A DNA stretch of 64,000 nt from Gigaspora margarita (lineage: Eukaryota; Glomeromycota; Glomeromycetes; Diversisporales; Gigasporaceae). Both the position numbers and the translations under genes were made by a program. Below are positions 34,513 to 45,575 of the stretch, one piece after another; position 1 is the stretch's first letter; the number at the start of each line of letters is the position of its first letter. The notes below the pieces were generated by a model. The model had not been told where the DNA came from and made no database searches. It worked only from the letters and a program-made list of their open reading frames with translations. The stretch covers positions 195,702 through 259,701 of the forward strand of contig WTPW01000998.1 of the NCBI GenBank assembly GCA_009809945.1. The letters run 5' to 3'.

Positions 34513-35706
34513 TAGGAGAGTGATGGTAGACCCATTTGACTCCTTTCAATACTATTGAGTCTGCTAGTAATATTTAATAGCAGATTCTTGATTTCATTTA
34601 TGTCGAGTTCATGCGCCTTTTCTTTAAACATATTACTTACTGAACCGTTATTTACATACGGATTTTCTTTGGACATCTTGATTGCCTTGAACCTTACTCT
34701 TGGTGCTTCCCTATCTTGTTCCTTCAAGGATTCACGTCTGGTTCTTCCTGTGATGACCTTTTGTAAGTTTATATCTCTGTTATCTTCTGAACTAGAGAAG
34801 CTTCTTATTAATAATTTTTATAGCATTTGATCCTGTTACTATTCCTTTCCCTTCCATATTGTGATTACTTTTGGTTGTCAAGATATTTCTATAGCACTAC
34901 TCTAGTTTGGTGTGAAAGTTGTAAACTGTTTTTTGAAGAGCATCAACATAATCTTGTTTATTTGTAAAGTAAATAGAAGCTGTTCCTCTTTGATTCCTAT
35001 TGCTATTGGAAGAGATATATTCTGCTTTAGCATTGATACATCTCAGTTGACTTAGTAAAACTGACTCGATTGCCCATTTCGGCATATTTTTGGTGATGAG
35101 CTTGTATCTACTTCTTTCTGCGAGGGTCTCTGCATCAAAGTATCCCTTCGTAAGTCTAATTATTTTTCTATTCTCAAAATGAACTGCCCATGCATTTTCT
35201 AATTCTTTTTCACGTTTTTCATTTTTGAACTCCATTTCTACGAAGGCGGCTTTTGATTTACCATTTGCTTTAAAGCTTTTTACCATTAATCTGTCATAAA
35301 AACTGAGATTCTTTCTGATTTGGCAAGCATGAGTTTCATTTGGTATGTCCCATAATGTAAGGCTTCTTTTGATTATTTCCTTTCGTATACTAGATAGTAT
35401 TGGCTGATTTGCTAAAAATTGTTTCACAGGAACTATGATTTCATCTTTTTGCATTGGGTTTATCTCCATGTTATTTTCATCTGAAACTTTACTTGGGTCG
35501 ATTTCCATTAAAGCTGAGTTAACAATATTATTTCTTTTTCTATGTGGAGTTGGTAGTTTTGGTAGTTCTTGAACTATTAAATGAGTTGTTTCTCTTCTTT
35601 TTGGTGAATAATCTTTTTCTTTACTTTCATTCTGACTCCCGTAAATGTTGAGCTTTATTAGAGCTTTGTGGAGGTTCACTTTAGTTGTTTCCACATCTAC
35701 TGCCAT
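34512..35706 (-). pseudogene. LINE ORF1 (nucleic-acid-binding protein), one nonsense and one frameshift
   Basis: The frame from the ATG at 35706 runs 269 codons to a TAG at 34897-34899. Reading then continues in the same frame to about 34800, shifts, and stays open to the TAA at 34512-34514. Basic, with an RRM-like or esterase-free middle (LTLWDIPNETH, KAAFVEMEFKNEKREKELENA, GTASIYFTNKQDYVDAL) reminiscent of fungal LINE ORF1 proteins that chaperone the RNA. I see no CCHC knuckle in it. The last part (KENPYVNNGSVSNMFKEK) may form a short coiled coil. Confidence 0.7.
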
Positions 35707-36688
35707 TTGTTCACTTGTGGTTTCCTTCTCAACTGTTCCTCAATGGCATAGTCGAAGTGGCCTAATTCTGAATCCAATAGCGCAGTTTTCCTTTTTTGTT
35801 GATTATCCTGCTTACTAAACTCTTTAATTTCTTATAATTATTTTTTCATTATCTTTGGATAGTATTCTATAAGTTGCCTTATAATAAAAATTTCTTCTGC
35901 AGAGATTACTTGTACCGCCTTAGTGATTTCTTTGTCAATAATTTGTATTTTGCTACATCCTCTACTCAACAGCTTCTAACAACTACTAACTCCTAAGCTA
36001 ATGGCTTTGATCCCTTTTTTAAGGAAATCTATTTTCCATTCTGGAACCATGTGGGTGTTCATTGATTAACTATATTTGGAGTTGATCTGCTAATAATTTT
36101 TTCTTAACTTGACACGTGTACGATTTGTTTACTTATTTGGCCTGTTTGTTTATTTGTTTACTGATTGATTGTTCACGGATGTGTTTGTTGTGGCTGATCT
36201 ACACTACAGGGTATTGCCGAATTCACAAAAATTTTCAAAAAAACCGTGACAAAAGTTTTTAAAGAAATTTTTCTTGATTTCCTGGTCGATTTCTTGCTCT
36301 AGGCTGTTTTCGTTCTAGCAAACTCATATTGAAATTTAGATTGCTAACTTTTTTAGTTAGAATTGCTTGTTTGTTTATTAACAAGGTTATCCTGTATCTT
36401 CACTTTTTACTTCTGTTCAGGTGTGGTCGTGAGGATTAGTGGAAAGAGTTTTTTCCAAATTCAAATTCAAATTTGACTATGTTTGATTTGATCAAATTCA
36501 AATCTGACCAATTTGATTTGATTTAGCAAATATTTGATTTGATTTGAAAATTACTATTAAAAATTCAAATTCAAATCAAATTCAAATCCAAATATTTGAA
36601 TCAAATCAAATTCAAATCAGAGTCAATTTGATTTGATCAAGTTCAAATTGACCCAATATTTGATTTAATTTGAATTTGAGGAACCCTA

Positions 36689-37525
36689 GTCTTTATAGCA
36701 TTTATATAGAGTTTCTTTATGGTAGTTATGTAGTGTTTGTATAGTATTTTTATAATGTTTGTAAAGTATTTTTAAGGTATTTTTGTAGTGTCTCTTGTTA
36801 TATATTTTGTAGTTTTTTTTTAATAAAAATATATTATTTTTTATTATTTTCTGAAATTTATAATTGATCAATATCATGTATTGGTAATAAATTACATTAT
36901 TAAAAATATATATATAAATTGAGCTATCATTTAGGCATATAATAATAATTTATTATTATTCGCTTTTTGGTTATTTTTTACAATCTGAACAGATAATTGA
37001 ATTGTTAATTGTTAAAGATCTGTGCAAAAAATTAAATCTGCACAGAAAATTAAAAAAATTCTTTAACGATCGCTAGCAGGGTTGCAGATCTGCATTAATT
37101 TTTAATAATTGTTTTTTTTTGAAATTTGCACAGAGCTGTACTAAAAAAACTTTCATGATAATGTTTTTTACTATATTTAAATTATTGCACAATATTGGGT
37201 GTTTAAATAGAGATTTAACTATATAGAGTGTGACTATAAAGTGTGACAACTATACATGTTTTTTGTAAATATTTAACTAATATTAATGATTTTACTATTC
37301 TTAGAATTAGAAAAATCTATTTTGCATGCTTTATTATAAATTTAAAAATAACTTGCTTAATAAAATTTTTTTAATTTTAAAAAGAAAAAATTTATACTAT
37401 TATAGAATGAATTGATTTTATCTTTTTATTTAAATATTATTATTATTTTATTAGTTAAATTTTATTATTGTATTATTATTATTGTATTATTAATATTATA
37501 AATAGTTTAATAGGAGAATAAATAA
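36689..37525. other. AT-rich non-coding DNA
   Basis: No gene. 36695-36800 has irregular TTTATAGTATTTTTATA repeats, which cause a Tyr/Lys-rich chance frame on the minus strand. Confidence 0.4.
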
Positions 37526-37529
37526 AATG

Positions 37530-37735
37530 GCTACTATTTCTACCATTTACCATTTCTTCCATTACCATTTCTCCTATTTACTATTTTTTACTATTTACCA
37601 TTTCTACTATTTACCATTTCTGCTATTTACCATTTCTACTATTTACTATTTCTACCATTTACCATTTTTACTATTTATCATTTCTACTATTTACTATTTC
37701 TACTATTTACTCTTTCTACTATTTCTGCTATTCTA
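37530..37735. repeat. Minisatellite, 8/16-bp unit CTATTTACCATTTCTA
   Basis: About 12 copies of CTATTTAC/CATTTCTA with single-base variation. The Tyr/Phe/Leu frame across it starts at an ATG at 37527 but is explained by the repeat. Confidence 0.85.
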
Positions 37736-37900
37736 TGATTCTTAATATTTTTATTATTGTTGTAAAAGATATATAAACTCCAGTTCTTTTTTTTTTGCAC
37801 AATAGACTCAGATTCTCCTTTCTTCTTCTCTAATGTTTAGGAATAGTTATCTATCTTAAATATTATATTATAAATAAATAAAATATATCTTTGCCAAATA

Positions 37901-38425
37901 TCATATGTGTCTGAAAATAAGCTACCTTTTTTGGATGATTTTGGATACAAAAAATCTGGGGTATCTTATTTTCAGATAAAATCGATTTTTGGTCAATCGC
38001 CAATAGTTGTTACATAGTAAAGTCTAAATTTTACTATGTAAATCTGTTATTAGCACTTAAGTAAACATATTTGGGAGACTAAACTACACCTATCCTGAAA
38101 GTTTTATCAAAATAGGAGTACTTTTTATTATTTGACTTTTAATTTTTACATTCAACATATATATTTTGCTAATAAAATTTTAATCTCTTTGTTGAACATA
38201 AAAATTAAAATCCAATTAATAAAAAGTTCTTCAATTTCGTTATAAATTTCAGAAATATGTATTTTGTTCTTCTGAATAAGTTTACTTAAGCGACTTTAAT
38301 CGATTTGATTAGTAAATTTTGGACTTTACTATGTAGCAACGTTTGTCAATCATGGGTAGCTTATTTTCGGGTCAAAGACATTTTTACCAAAAGAGGGAGG
38401 GTAGCTTATTTTTGGCAATATATGG
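37901..38425. mobile_element. MITE family CCATATATT-CC-AAAATAAGCTACC, copy with 525 bp
   Basis: The left arm CATATGTGTCTGAAAATAAG and the right (complement) CCATATATTGCCAAAAATAAG both continue GCTACC; TA at both tips. The inner part (ACTTTACTATGTAGCAAC and its inverted partner at 38010-38030) recurs at 58370-58680. Confidence 0.6.
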
Positions 38426-38667
38426 TAAATACTTTCTTGCTCCTTGATAAATATATATACTGAACTGCTCTAGGGAGGCAATATTTTACTTGCACACCAC
38501 TTTATATCTTCTCTGGCCTTTACAAGATCCTTGTTGCTGTGTGTTGTATTGCAAGTACTATACTGAAAGCTATAGTTGCCTGTAACAATACTACATTAAT
38601 ACTACAAAAATCATATGATAATAATTTATGTATTCTTTACCCTTAAAAATAAGATTGTACATATGTA

Positions 38668-39474
38668 CAGTGAACTACTATATTATTATAGACATTTTTT
38701 GAAAATTTATTATGAGCTAAATAAACAAGTTATAAAGCTAAAAATTGTAATAAATATTACTTACATCTAAAACTTTCAAATAAAAAAAGTTTGTAAAATT
38801 CTATGCAATACATTTTGAATTAATTAAGTTTAAAAAATTTTTTGATTTTTTCATTTGTACAATTTACTAGTTTTTATTATAGTTTTAATATATACATGAA
38901 TTTTAATTTTTAGTATATATAAAACTTAATTTTTTATTAAGTAAACTAAACTTAATTACTAAGCAAAATTTGTTTAGCATAAAAAATTACATATATTCTA
39001 AAATTTTTAAATTTTTTAAAAAAATATTCATAAAATTACTAAATATAATAATAATTTACTGTATTATAGAAATTTGTTAATTTTAAATTTAATAATTTAA
39101 CTTTATATTTAATAATAATAGTTAGTTTGAAATTTTTTAAGTTTTTAAAAATTTGGAATTATATGAATTTATAATACTAAACAAATTTTACATAAAAATC
39201 ATATTTAGTTTACTTAATAAAAAAAATTTTTTAATATATGGTAATTATGATAACTAGTTTTTTAAAACTTACTAATTTCGTACAAGTGTAATATTATACA
39301 AAGTTGTGTAACCTTAATTAACTTAAAAACTGCTGCATAGAATTTTACAAACTTTTTTTTATTTGAAAGCTTTATATTTAAATACTATTTTATAAAATTT
39401 TTAGCTTTATATTTTGTTTATTTAGCTCAATATAAAATTTTCAAAAGTGTCCATAATAAAATAGTAGGCCACTG
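38668..39474. mobile_element. Long-TIR TA-type element, 807 bp
   Basis: Left CAGTGAACTACTATATTATT and right (complement) CAGTGGCCTACTATTTTATT, arms over 120 bp, TA on both sides. Related to the arms of 14299-17300 (AAAGTTT-TAAAATTCTATGCA block). Non-coding interior. Confidence 0.75.
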
Positions 39475-39777
39475 TATGTAAGGTACAGAAAATCTAAAAA
39501 ATTTTAATTACTTTATATAAAATAAAGTTATTTAATATATTAGAAATAAGCTAAAGGTTTAGGCCACAGATAAGTATTTAGGTTTACTTATATATATGTC
39601 TGAGTTTTTATTCTTAGCATTAAATTTAAAAAAAATGAAATTTCTTTCTGTACTGTAAAAAGTTTCTATTAAATTTAATAAAGATAAAAGCAAGGTCTCA
39701 CCTTTAATATTTTAAAAAAAAAAGAAATAAGCTAAATTCAGTAGTAGTTTATTTAAGTTTTAAAAGTATGTATAGAA

Positions 39778-40102
39778 TAGGGATTGGAACCAGTGATGTA
39801 AATTGGATCCGCGCAGTAGGCGCAGTGCACATAGATTTAAATTTGCGCGTATATCGGGGCTCACCGTATATATAACGCGCGTATAAATTTTTTTTTTGTG
39901 CATTTTTTTTTGCGTTTGCACCAACAAAAATTTTTTGAATTTATAACACTGATTGGAACCATTTAACCATTTAAAAATTGCTCTATAGTTCCAGGCAGAA
40001 TTATGTTGGTCGTGGGCTAGAATTATTTTAATGCTGGCCAAATTAAACAGTCAAACAGTTAGACGAATGATTAAGAAAAATTTTAGGCAGTTCCAATCCC
40101 TA
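39778..40102. mobile_element. hAT-like MITE, outer of a nested pair
   Basis: Ends TAGGGATTGGAAC and mirror. Flanks GTATAGAA (39770-39777) and GTATAAAA (40103-40110) match at 7 of 8. Host of the inner element at 39791. Own length about 156 bp. Confidence 0.8.
39791..39951. mobile_element. hAT-like MITE, inner of a nested pair
   Basis: Ends CAGTGATGTAAATT and, complemented, CAGTGTTATAAATT. Perfect 8-mer ATTGGAAC at 39783-39790 and 39952-39959. Notably GC-rich and CpG-containing near its left end (GCGCAGTAGGCGCAG), unlike the surroundings. Confidence 0.88.
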
Positions 40103-40613
40103 GTATAAAATAGTTAATAGATAGGTAATTTAAGAATTTTATTTTTAGTGAGTTTATAAATTTTATTCCCTAGTTGTATATACATAAGTTATAATATAAT
40201 TTTTGTAATAATATCTATAAAATATAAGAGCCATCTCTTTAAATTTATTGTAATCTTGCATATTGATATTCCAAATTATCATCATGAGACATGTTATAAA
40301 TTGCTTCTCTTCTAAATTTGCATATGTGAATAATAACTATTCTCTACTATTGCAACTAATCCAATTGATTATATCTTGCTTTAAGAGCTGTTTCCAGTAT
40401 TATTCCAGAGATGAAAAATTTTTTTTGTGCTGAAAGTAATGTGATGGTCCTGTGTACCATATTGTTGAACCTTTCTATTATTGTATAACAATACTTGTTT
40501 CTTTTATTTCCTTATTTATTATCTATATATTTTATTATATTTATTCTTCTTTCTATTACTATATCTATATATGTTACAATTTTCTATAATATTTTTAAAA
40601 GCTATTGTAATTA
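40103..40613. other. AT-rich non-coding DNA
   Basis: No gene or delimited repeat seen. Confidence 0.4.
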
Positions 40614-40815
40614 CAGCGAACACTTTCTAATCTGAACCTCTCTAATTTGAACACTATTAAATTCTCTCTAATCCGAACAAAATACTCTAGAACATTCGTA
40701 ATTTTTTTAAAGAGTTCGAATTAGCTAATAATAATTCTTTGAGAACCGAACCTAAAAAATTTTACATATAAAAATCCTTAAAGAACTTTTTTGACGGAAT
40801 AGAGAGAGTTGACTG
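40614..40815. mobile_element. pogo/Tc1-like MITE, diverged
   Basis: Left CAGCGAACACTTTCTAATCT, right (complement) CAGTCAACTCTCTCTATTCC; TA on both sides. Inner CTCTCTAATCCGAAC repeats. Confidence 0.6.
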
Positions 40816-41767
40816 TAATCTTTGACTTTATTTATTTATTATGTTTCCGATATTGTTAATTTTTGTTCTATAAATATCAACCTTCTGCATTGTATAATGA
40901 TTAAAATAACTCCCCTTGCTTGATCCTGACATGTACACAAGATTTGGATGTAGCACCAAAATTACCTATTTAGAATTCTTTGGTTATATTCTATTGCCCT
41001 TTTTTTTGACTTCTGATTTTTGTGCATCTGTTTTTTGAAGAATTAGAAATCAAGATCTGACAAAACTTCAATTGTGAAGAAGCCTAGACCTTGAATATTT
41101 AGTGGTGTGATAATACAATTGAAGCCCTCTTTCTTTGTACTAGGAAAAATAAGTCTTCTTTTTAATTAACTTCATAATGTGTTATGAGTCAATTAAGGAA
41201 ATTGATCTTTTTATTGTTTTGCAAGAGATAAATATAAAGCATTTAATAATTATAAAGGAAAATAATACAGAAAAACATATAAGGTTTGACATGAAGATTG
41301 TTTCAAAAGAATTATTGAAGAGATTAATTGGTTTCTGAGAACAATCTGTCTTTGTCAGCTTTTATAGATTAGACATTCTTCAATCAGATATTATAATTTA
41401 TTTATATTTCATGTTTTATGTTTTAAAGGCTCACTTTTCACCCTCATGAGTTTTCTTAGACTTCAATCACTTGAATAATTAAGTAATTATTTACTAAAAC
41501 TCTTAAATCGAATTTTTACAAAAATTGTAGAAACATGAATACATCTTTACAAGCGAATACATATTGACTTAAAAAATTACTTTCTGAAAACTTGTTAATT
41601 AATATTTTTCCTTATTATAAATACATCTTTACGAATTTGTCCCTTTTCCTTAAAGTTTTTAAAAAAATCTATCAAATTAATCACATCACCCTGCACCATG
41701 CCTTAGATCAATCAGCTGATTGATCCCACATATAAATAATCAAACTAATTAATTGATCACCCCATCA
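40816..41767. other. Non-coding, less repetitive
   Basis: No supported gene; no TIR pair found. Confidence 0.4.
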
Positions 41768-41970
41768 TCATTTTAATTTATCCCCACTATTTGCTATCTT
41801 CAAATTCCATGATTCCTTATTTTCCCAAACATTTAAATAATCCCTTCGATTTTCCCATTTTTTCGGCAGTTGTAACTTTCCATGGTCCAATTTTGTTGTC
41901 CCTTTTCGTTCACTATCACTGACTAAATTCGACTCTTTCCCTGACGCTCTCCCAAAATCGATAATAACAC
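41768..41970 (-). CDS. Probable terminal exon of an unknown gene
   Basis: On the minus strand an acceptor TTTAATTTCCAG (41971-41982) is followed by 203 nt open to TGA at 41768-41770, entered in phase 1. The peptide is hydrophilic and looks coding: IIDFGRASGKESN near the start, then LPKKWENRRDYLNVWENKES and a Lys-rich end. The exon is GC-richer than its flanks and uses varied codons. A stop lies just upstream in the same frame, so an intron is required. I could not identify an upstream exon between 41983 and 43400, nor a family. It may be a relic. Confidence 0.45.
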
Positions 41971-41982
41971 CTGGAAATTAAA

Positions 41983-43425
41983 TAAGTATAATTGTTTTCT
42001 TTGGGCATTTTCTGCAAAATTATTTTATAAAGGTAAAATTGGAGAATCATCAACTTTGAGATGGTAATGTACATTTGCTCTAAAATTACTTGTAAGTTCT
42101 ACAATGCTATAATTCAGCTAGCTTAGATTGCTATGATTTACTTAATTCAACACGATCTACAGTATACCTTTGATGAATCTATACATTACCGGTAATATTA
42201 TATTCTTTTGTTATTTGCCATTCTATGAGTTTATCTAAAAGCTCTTAAGTTGTTATTTCGTATCGAATAACAAGCAATAGCGCCTATACTGTCATTCATA
42301 TATCTCAATTACAAAAGCTCATTTTAAAGTGGATCACAAAAATACTATCGGTATGGAAGACCTTATTGTTCTTGTTGAACTTTTATAACTAATAATTTAG
42401 ATTCGTAAATCCGTTATCACTATCAACTAACACATTTGGAATGGGCCAATTATTTTACTGAACTTAAATACAGAATTAGCAGTTTGTTCTGGGAAAGTAT
42501 TACACATACATAAAATATATTTGCGAATTTATACAAAGGATGTGCAAGGCATCATAAATTGGGATCAAAATCCCCATTCTTCTAGTTATTGAAATATTAT
42601 TCATCAGATTTACCGTTATGGAGTCTAAAGGTTGTGTTTTATATTCTTTTTGAAGTCAGTTACTAACTTTGCCTCACTTTTGCTTTCTATTATTTGAGGC
42701 ACGTCACATCTCAAGTTAGATAACTTGAATTCTATCGTAACTTCAGAAAAGTCTTAAATAGACCTTCGGCTACTTTAATTTCTCACGATGCTATCGTTAT
42801 CATAACAGCAATCTACAAAGCATTGTAACTTTAATTTGATAAATCGATCACTGTTTACCTTTTAAGTACCAATTAGTTGATTAAATATACCGGTACTAAT
42901 ACCGGAATGTTTTATATCATACAGAATATGTGAGCGTTGCAGAGTAACAACTTGGAAGTAAAAATTGGGATTTTCACTGTAATAATTAGCTCCAGAATTA
43001 CGTTTTCTGAAATGTTAAAGTAGCACATACTATCGAAACCAGGCCGTACACATTATGGGACTAATGCTAAATTTGTTACAATAAAAATTTTAATTTTTTA
43101 CTTTCAAGATTTCATTCTGCAGCGGCATTTATATATACTGCATAGAGATAGTGAATCTATAATCTGAATTTTTATTGTAAAAAAAAATATATTATGGTTG
43201 TGAGATCATCAGATATAAAAAATGAAATATTAGTCTTGAAACAATTAAAAGATTGTAAACATATTATTGAAATTCTAAGGACTTGTTGAAAGATTCTAGT
43301 ATTTATCTTGTTATTATAGACAAAACCTGTATAACCGGTGCAGAACAAGTCGATCACGGGTTCTCTCTTTCGTTGCTAGGGTCGACGCAGTCATTTTAGT
43401 AATAAGGACAATAGATAGGAACTGT
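41983..43425. other. Non-coding or unresolved exons
   Basis: No exon upstream of the 41.8-kb exon could be assigned. ACCGGTA occurs repeatedly (42190, 42888 and 42899). An open stretch on the plus strand ending at about 42510 (LTHLEWANYFTELKYRISS) looks slightly coding but has no ATG or clear splice sites. Confidence 0.3.
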
Positions 43426-43429
43426 AAGT

Positions 43430-43852
43430 GTTAGGATTGATTTATAGAGTATAAGTCATACCGGTAATAAGGAATCAGTCATATATAGATATAATTACAG
43501 ATTATACATATTACACGTATATAACAGACATAATACTTCGGTCCTCTTTTTAAAATTCATGTATATAAAGGGCGTCATTCGTCCCACCGTATATAATGTA
43601 ACGGTTAATTTGGGAATGTGATACGAATTAATAGAGAATTGGCCAATTCCGCTCTAACTGTGTACGGTTAATTTGGGAGAGCGAAACGAATTAATGGAGA
43701 ATTGGGCCAACCCCGCTCTATCCGTGTACGAATAAAAGAATGCTGATGACAAGAATTCGAGTCTTAATAATCTCTTCGAGATTAAAGTCAATTCGTTCCA
43801 TTGAATTGAGTTACGAAGGGTTTATTAAAATTAAAGTCGAATTCAAAAACAG
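43430..43852. mobile_element. Possible solo LTR
   Basis: The segment starts TGTTAGG and ends AAAAACA (TG...CA). It contains a TATA-like TATATAAAGGG at about 43563 and an AATAAA at 43733, spaced as in an LTR. Flanks GTAAG and GTATA match at only 3 of 5, and no internal gag/pol is adjacent, so this is weak. Inside is a direct duplication of about 67 bp at 43603-43737. Confidence 0.3.
43603..43737. repeat. Two tandem copies of a 67-bp unit
   Basis: The blocks ACGGTTAATTTGGGA, ACGAATTAAT-GAGAATTGG, CCGCTCTA and GTGTACG each occur twice in the same order with a few differences. Confidence 0.8.
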
Positions 43853-43909
43853 TATAGTAAATATACACTTAATTTTATTTGTCATATTGAAATCTGGACG
43901 TCAACTCTC

Positions 43910-44070
43910 TCAGGCTTGAATTCGAAGTTTTTTTATACATTTTGAATTTCTCAAGCGTCTATACTAAAAAATTGGTTTCCGCGTTAATAATTTAGCGCTT
44001 ACGCAGAAAATTTGGAGTCAGCGTTATAAATTTGGTGTCAGCGCGAAAAATTTAGTGTCGACACGAATAT
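43910..44070. repeat. Short GTCAGCG-AAATTTGGTGTC repeats
   Basis: Four degenerate units of about 27 bp (for example AAATTTGGAGTCAGCGTT, AAATTTGGTGTCAGCGCG, AAATTTAGTGTCGACACG). No gene. Confidence 0.6.
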
Positions 44071-44298
44071 ATATGATGATCATGATAACATCACGGACAG
44101 AATTCTCACGTGATCGAAATGATCACTCGCTGCCGATAGTCCTCCGCTTTGCTCCGGACAATTAAATAATAATAATAATCCAAAAAAGATTAATATATTT
44201 GTAGCCATTGGTTACAATAAATTTTTTTTATTAAGTAAAGTAATAGTATCATGGGTAGTAATAGATGGAGTATAGATCAGAGTGTTTAAATAGACCTG

Positions 44299-44929
44299 CC
44301 CTATATATCCGGATATGCACGTGTGAGTTCCGTGTTGGCACGACTAAATGGTCCGAATTGGACCGTCTGCCCGGACATTATGGATCGTAAATGGACCGGG
44401 TTTTGCTGCACTTTACTAAACCAAAATTCACGGGTGTTGGCACGGGTCGAGACACACGTAACGAGTTCTAAGCAAGAGTGAATTCGATTTAGTTAGATTA
44501 CGATATAATCGCGAAGGGGTGGTAACAAACATGCCTATAGTAAAATTCTGCAAGGAATTTTTTTTTGTTAGGAATTAAAGAGCATTTCTATAGACGAAAT
44601 TTTGAGGTACAGGCGATTTTTTTAAAAAAAGTCGTTTATATTTCACGTTACACCTGATCCTGCGATTTTATTGGCCACGCACGAAACACGTGCAACTTAA
44701 TATGTGTAATTCCAACCAACGAGCCTATACGTGTCATCCCGAATACGTGCCATTCCATATAAAAATTTTACACGTGCCATTCTGGACATACACAGCGTGC
44801 CGATACATATCATTTAATCATGTGCTATTCCGTGTGGCGTACACATACGTGCTACAGTACACGTGCCATTACGGACATCTCCGTATTAAACCGTAACACC
44901 GCCCGGACCACTTTTTTTCATAGGGCAGT
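44299..44929. mobile_element. Candidate GC-rich non-autonomous element
   Basis: The tips CTGCCCTAT and ATAGGGCAG are inverted, and the inner ends share TCCGG/CCGGAC. The interior repeats ACGTGCCATTC-like motifs at least four times (44746-44870). No target duplication was found. The GC content contrasts with the rest of the window. Confidence 0.35.
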
Positions 44930-44944
44930 TGTTGGGTCGCAGGT

Positions 44945-45046
44945 ATGACAGCTAGTGTAGAACTTTCGGGCGAACTACTCAAATTAGGCACCAAAAGCGT
45001 ACGTGTGGCTAATTGTCGTCTATATAATAAATATTACGACACTTAA
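44945..45046 (+). CDS. Short coding-like frame (33 codons), uncertain
   Basis: ATG at 44945, stop TAA at 45044-45046. The peptide MTASVELSGELLKLGTKSV continues to a Tyr-rich end. The frame is open upstream only to a TAG at the tip of the candidate element at 44299-44929, so it could be the tail of a gene cut by that element. No family recognised. Confidence 0.2.
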   Translation: MTASVELSGELLKLGTKSVRVANCRLYNKYYDT

Positions 45047-45125
45047 TAAAATTTAGTATCTGCTAAAGCAGACACCTTAAAAAAAATAAAAAATAAAAAA
45101 AATAATTTTTTGTAACCAGTGTAAT

Positions 45126-45195
45126 ATAGTTAGAGTTAGAGTTAATGTAAGGTTAGAGTTAGAGTTAGGGTTAGAGTTAAAATTAAGATTAATTT
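45126..45195 (+). repeat. Degenerate TTAGRG-type repeats
   Basis: TTAGAGTTAGAGTTAATG followed by TTAGAGTTAGAGTTAGGGTT. These resemble decayed telomere-like hexamers but are few and impure. Confidence 0.5.
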
Positions 45196-45395
45196 AAAAT
45201 CACGAGAGGTGCATTTTTTGTTAGTAACACAACAGGTATTACCCTAGTAAAATTTGGTGTTATTAACAATTTTGTAAATGCGATTACAGTAGCCATGGCT
45301 ACAAATATATTAATCCTAATTTAATATATTAATTTATTTGTTATTACCGTATACATTGTTATAATTTGTTTTGCAGGAAGCAATAATTAATTTAG

Positions 45396-45575
45396 TACAT
45401 ACGTACGTACAAAAGTGTATCATTCATAATCAGTAAGTATGAATGTAATTCATCACCTAAATCATTATTTAAGGAAGACCAAAACACCTTAATAAAAGAG
45501 GAGGATTATGAGATATCTCAAAACTCTTCGTTAATATCCTTCCCAGCATTTGACAAATATTTATCACCAGTGTAA
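45396..45575 (+). CDS. Possible terminal exon of an unknown gene
   Basis: A frame open from 45396 to TAA at 45573-45575. It can be entered from an acceptor at 45395 (ATTTAG) or 45433 (AATCAG). The peptide is varied and polar: YECNSSPKSLFKEDQ, then KEEDYEISQNSSLI and FPAFDKYLSPV at the end. This looks coding, but I found no upstream exon and no family. Confidence 0.35.
   Translation, partial: YIRTYKSVSFIISKYECNSSPKSLFKEDQNTLIKEEDYEISQNSSLISFPAFDKYLSPV

Larger units (their letters stand above)
28666..36455 (-). mobile_element. Non-LTR retrotransposon (APE endonuclease, RT, RNase H), nearly full length
   Basis: On the minus strand the order is: 5' leader (about 36455-35707), ORF1 (35706-34512), ORF2 (34512-29335), 3' region and a poly(A) of 11 at 28666-28676. 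CAAATTCAAA flanks both ends (28655-28664 and 36456-36465) and may be the target duplication, but the host is CAAATT-rich, so this is weak. The 3' region is split by the 181-bp MITE at 28747. AP-endonuclease, RT, RNase H and Cys/His order fits the Tad/I/R1-like group of LINEs. Several stops and frameshifts make it inactive. Confidence 0.88.
28604..36688. mobile_element. hAT-like MITE split by a LINE insertion
   Basis: Tips TAGAGTTCTGCAA (left) and, complemented, TAGGGTTCCTCAA (right, ending 36688). The perfect 8-mer GTCTTTAT flanks it at 28596-28603 and 36689-36696. What remains of the element itself is about 60 bp on the left and about 230 bp on the right, both rich in CAAATTTGAATTTGATC. The space between is the non-LTR retrotransposon. 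Confidence 0.8.

Noticed and set aside
29335-34899. TGA as a Trp codon (alternative genetic code) to explain the LINE stops
   Set aside because: TGG is used for Trp in the same frames, some stops are TAG, and the Zn(II)2Cys6 and MFS frames need no recoding. Mutation is simpler.
37527-37745. 72-codon plus-strand frame starting with ATG
   Set aside because: Entirely explained by the CTATTTACCATTTCTA minisatellite.
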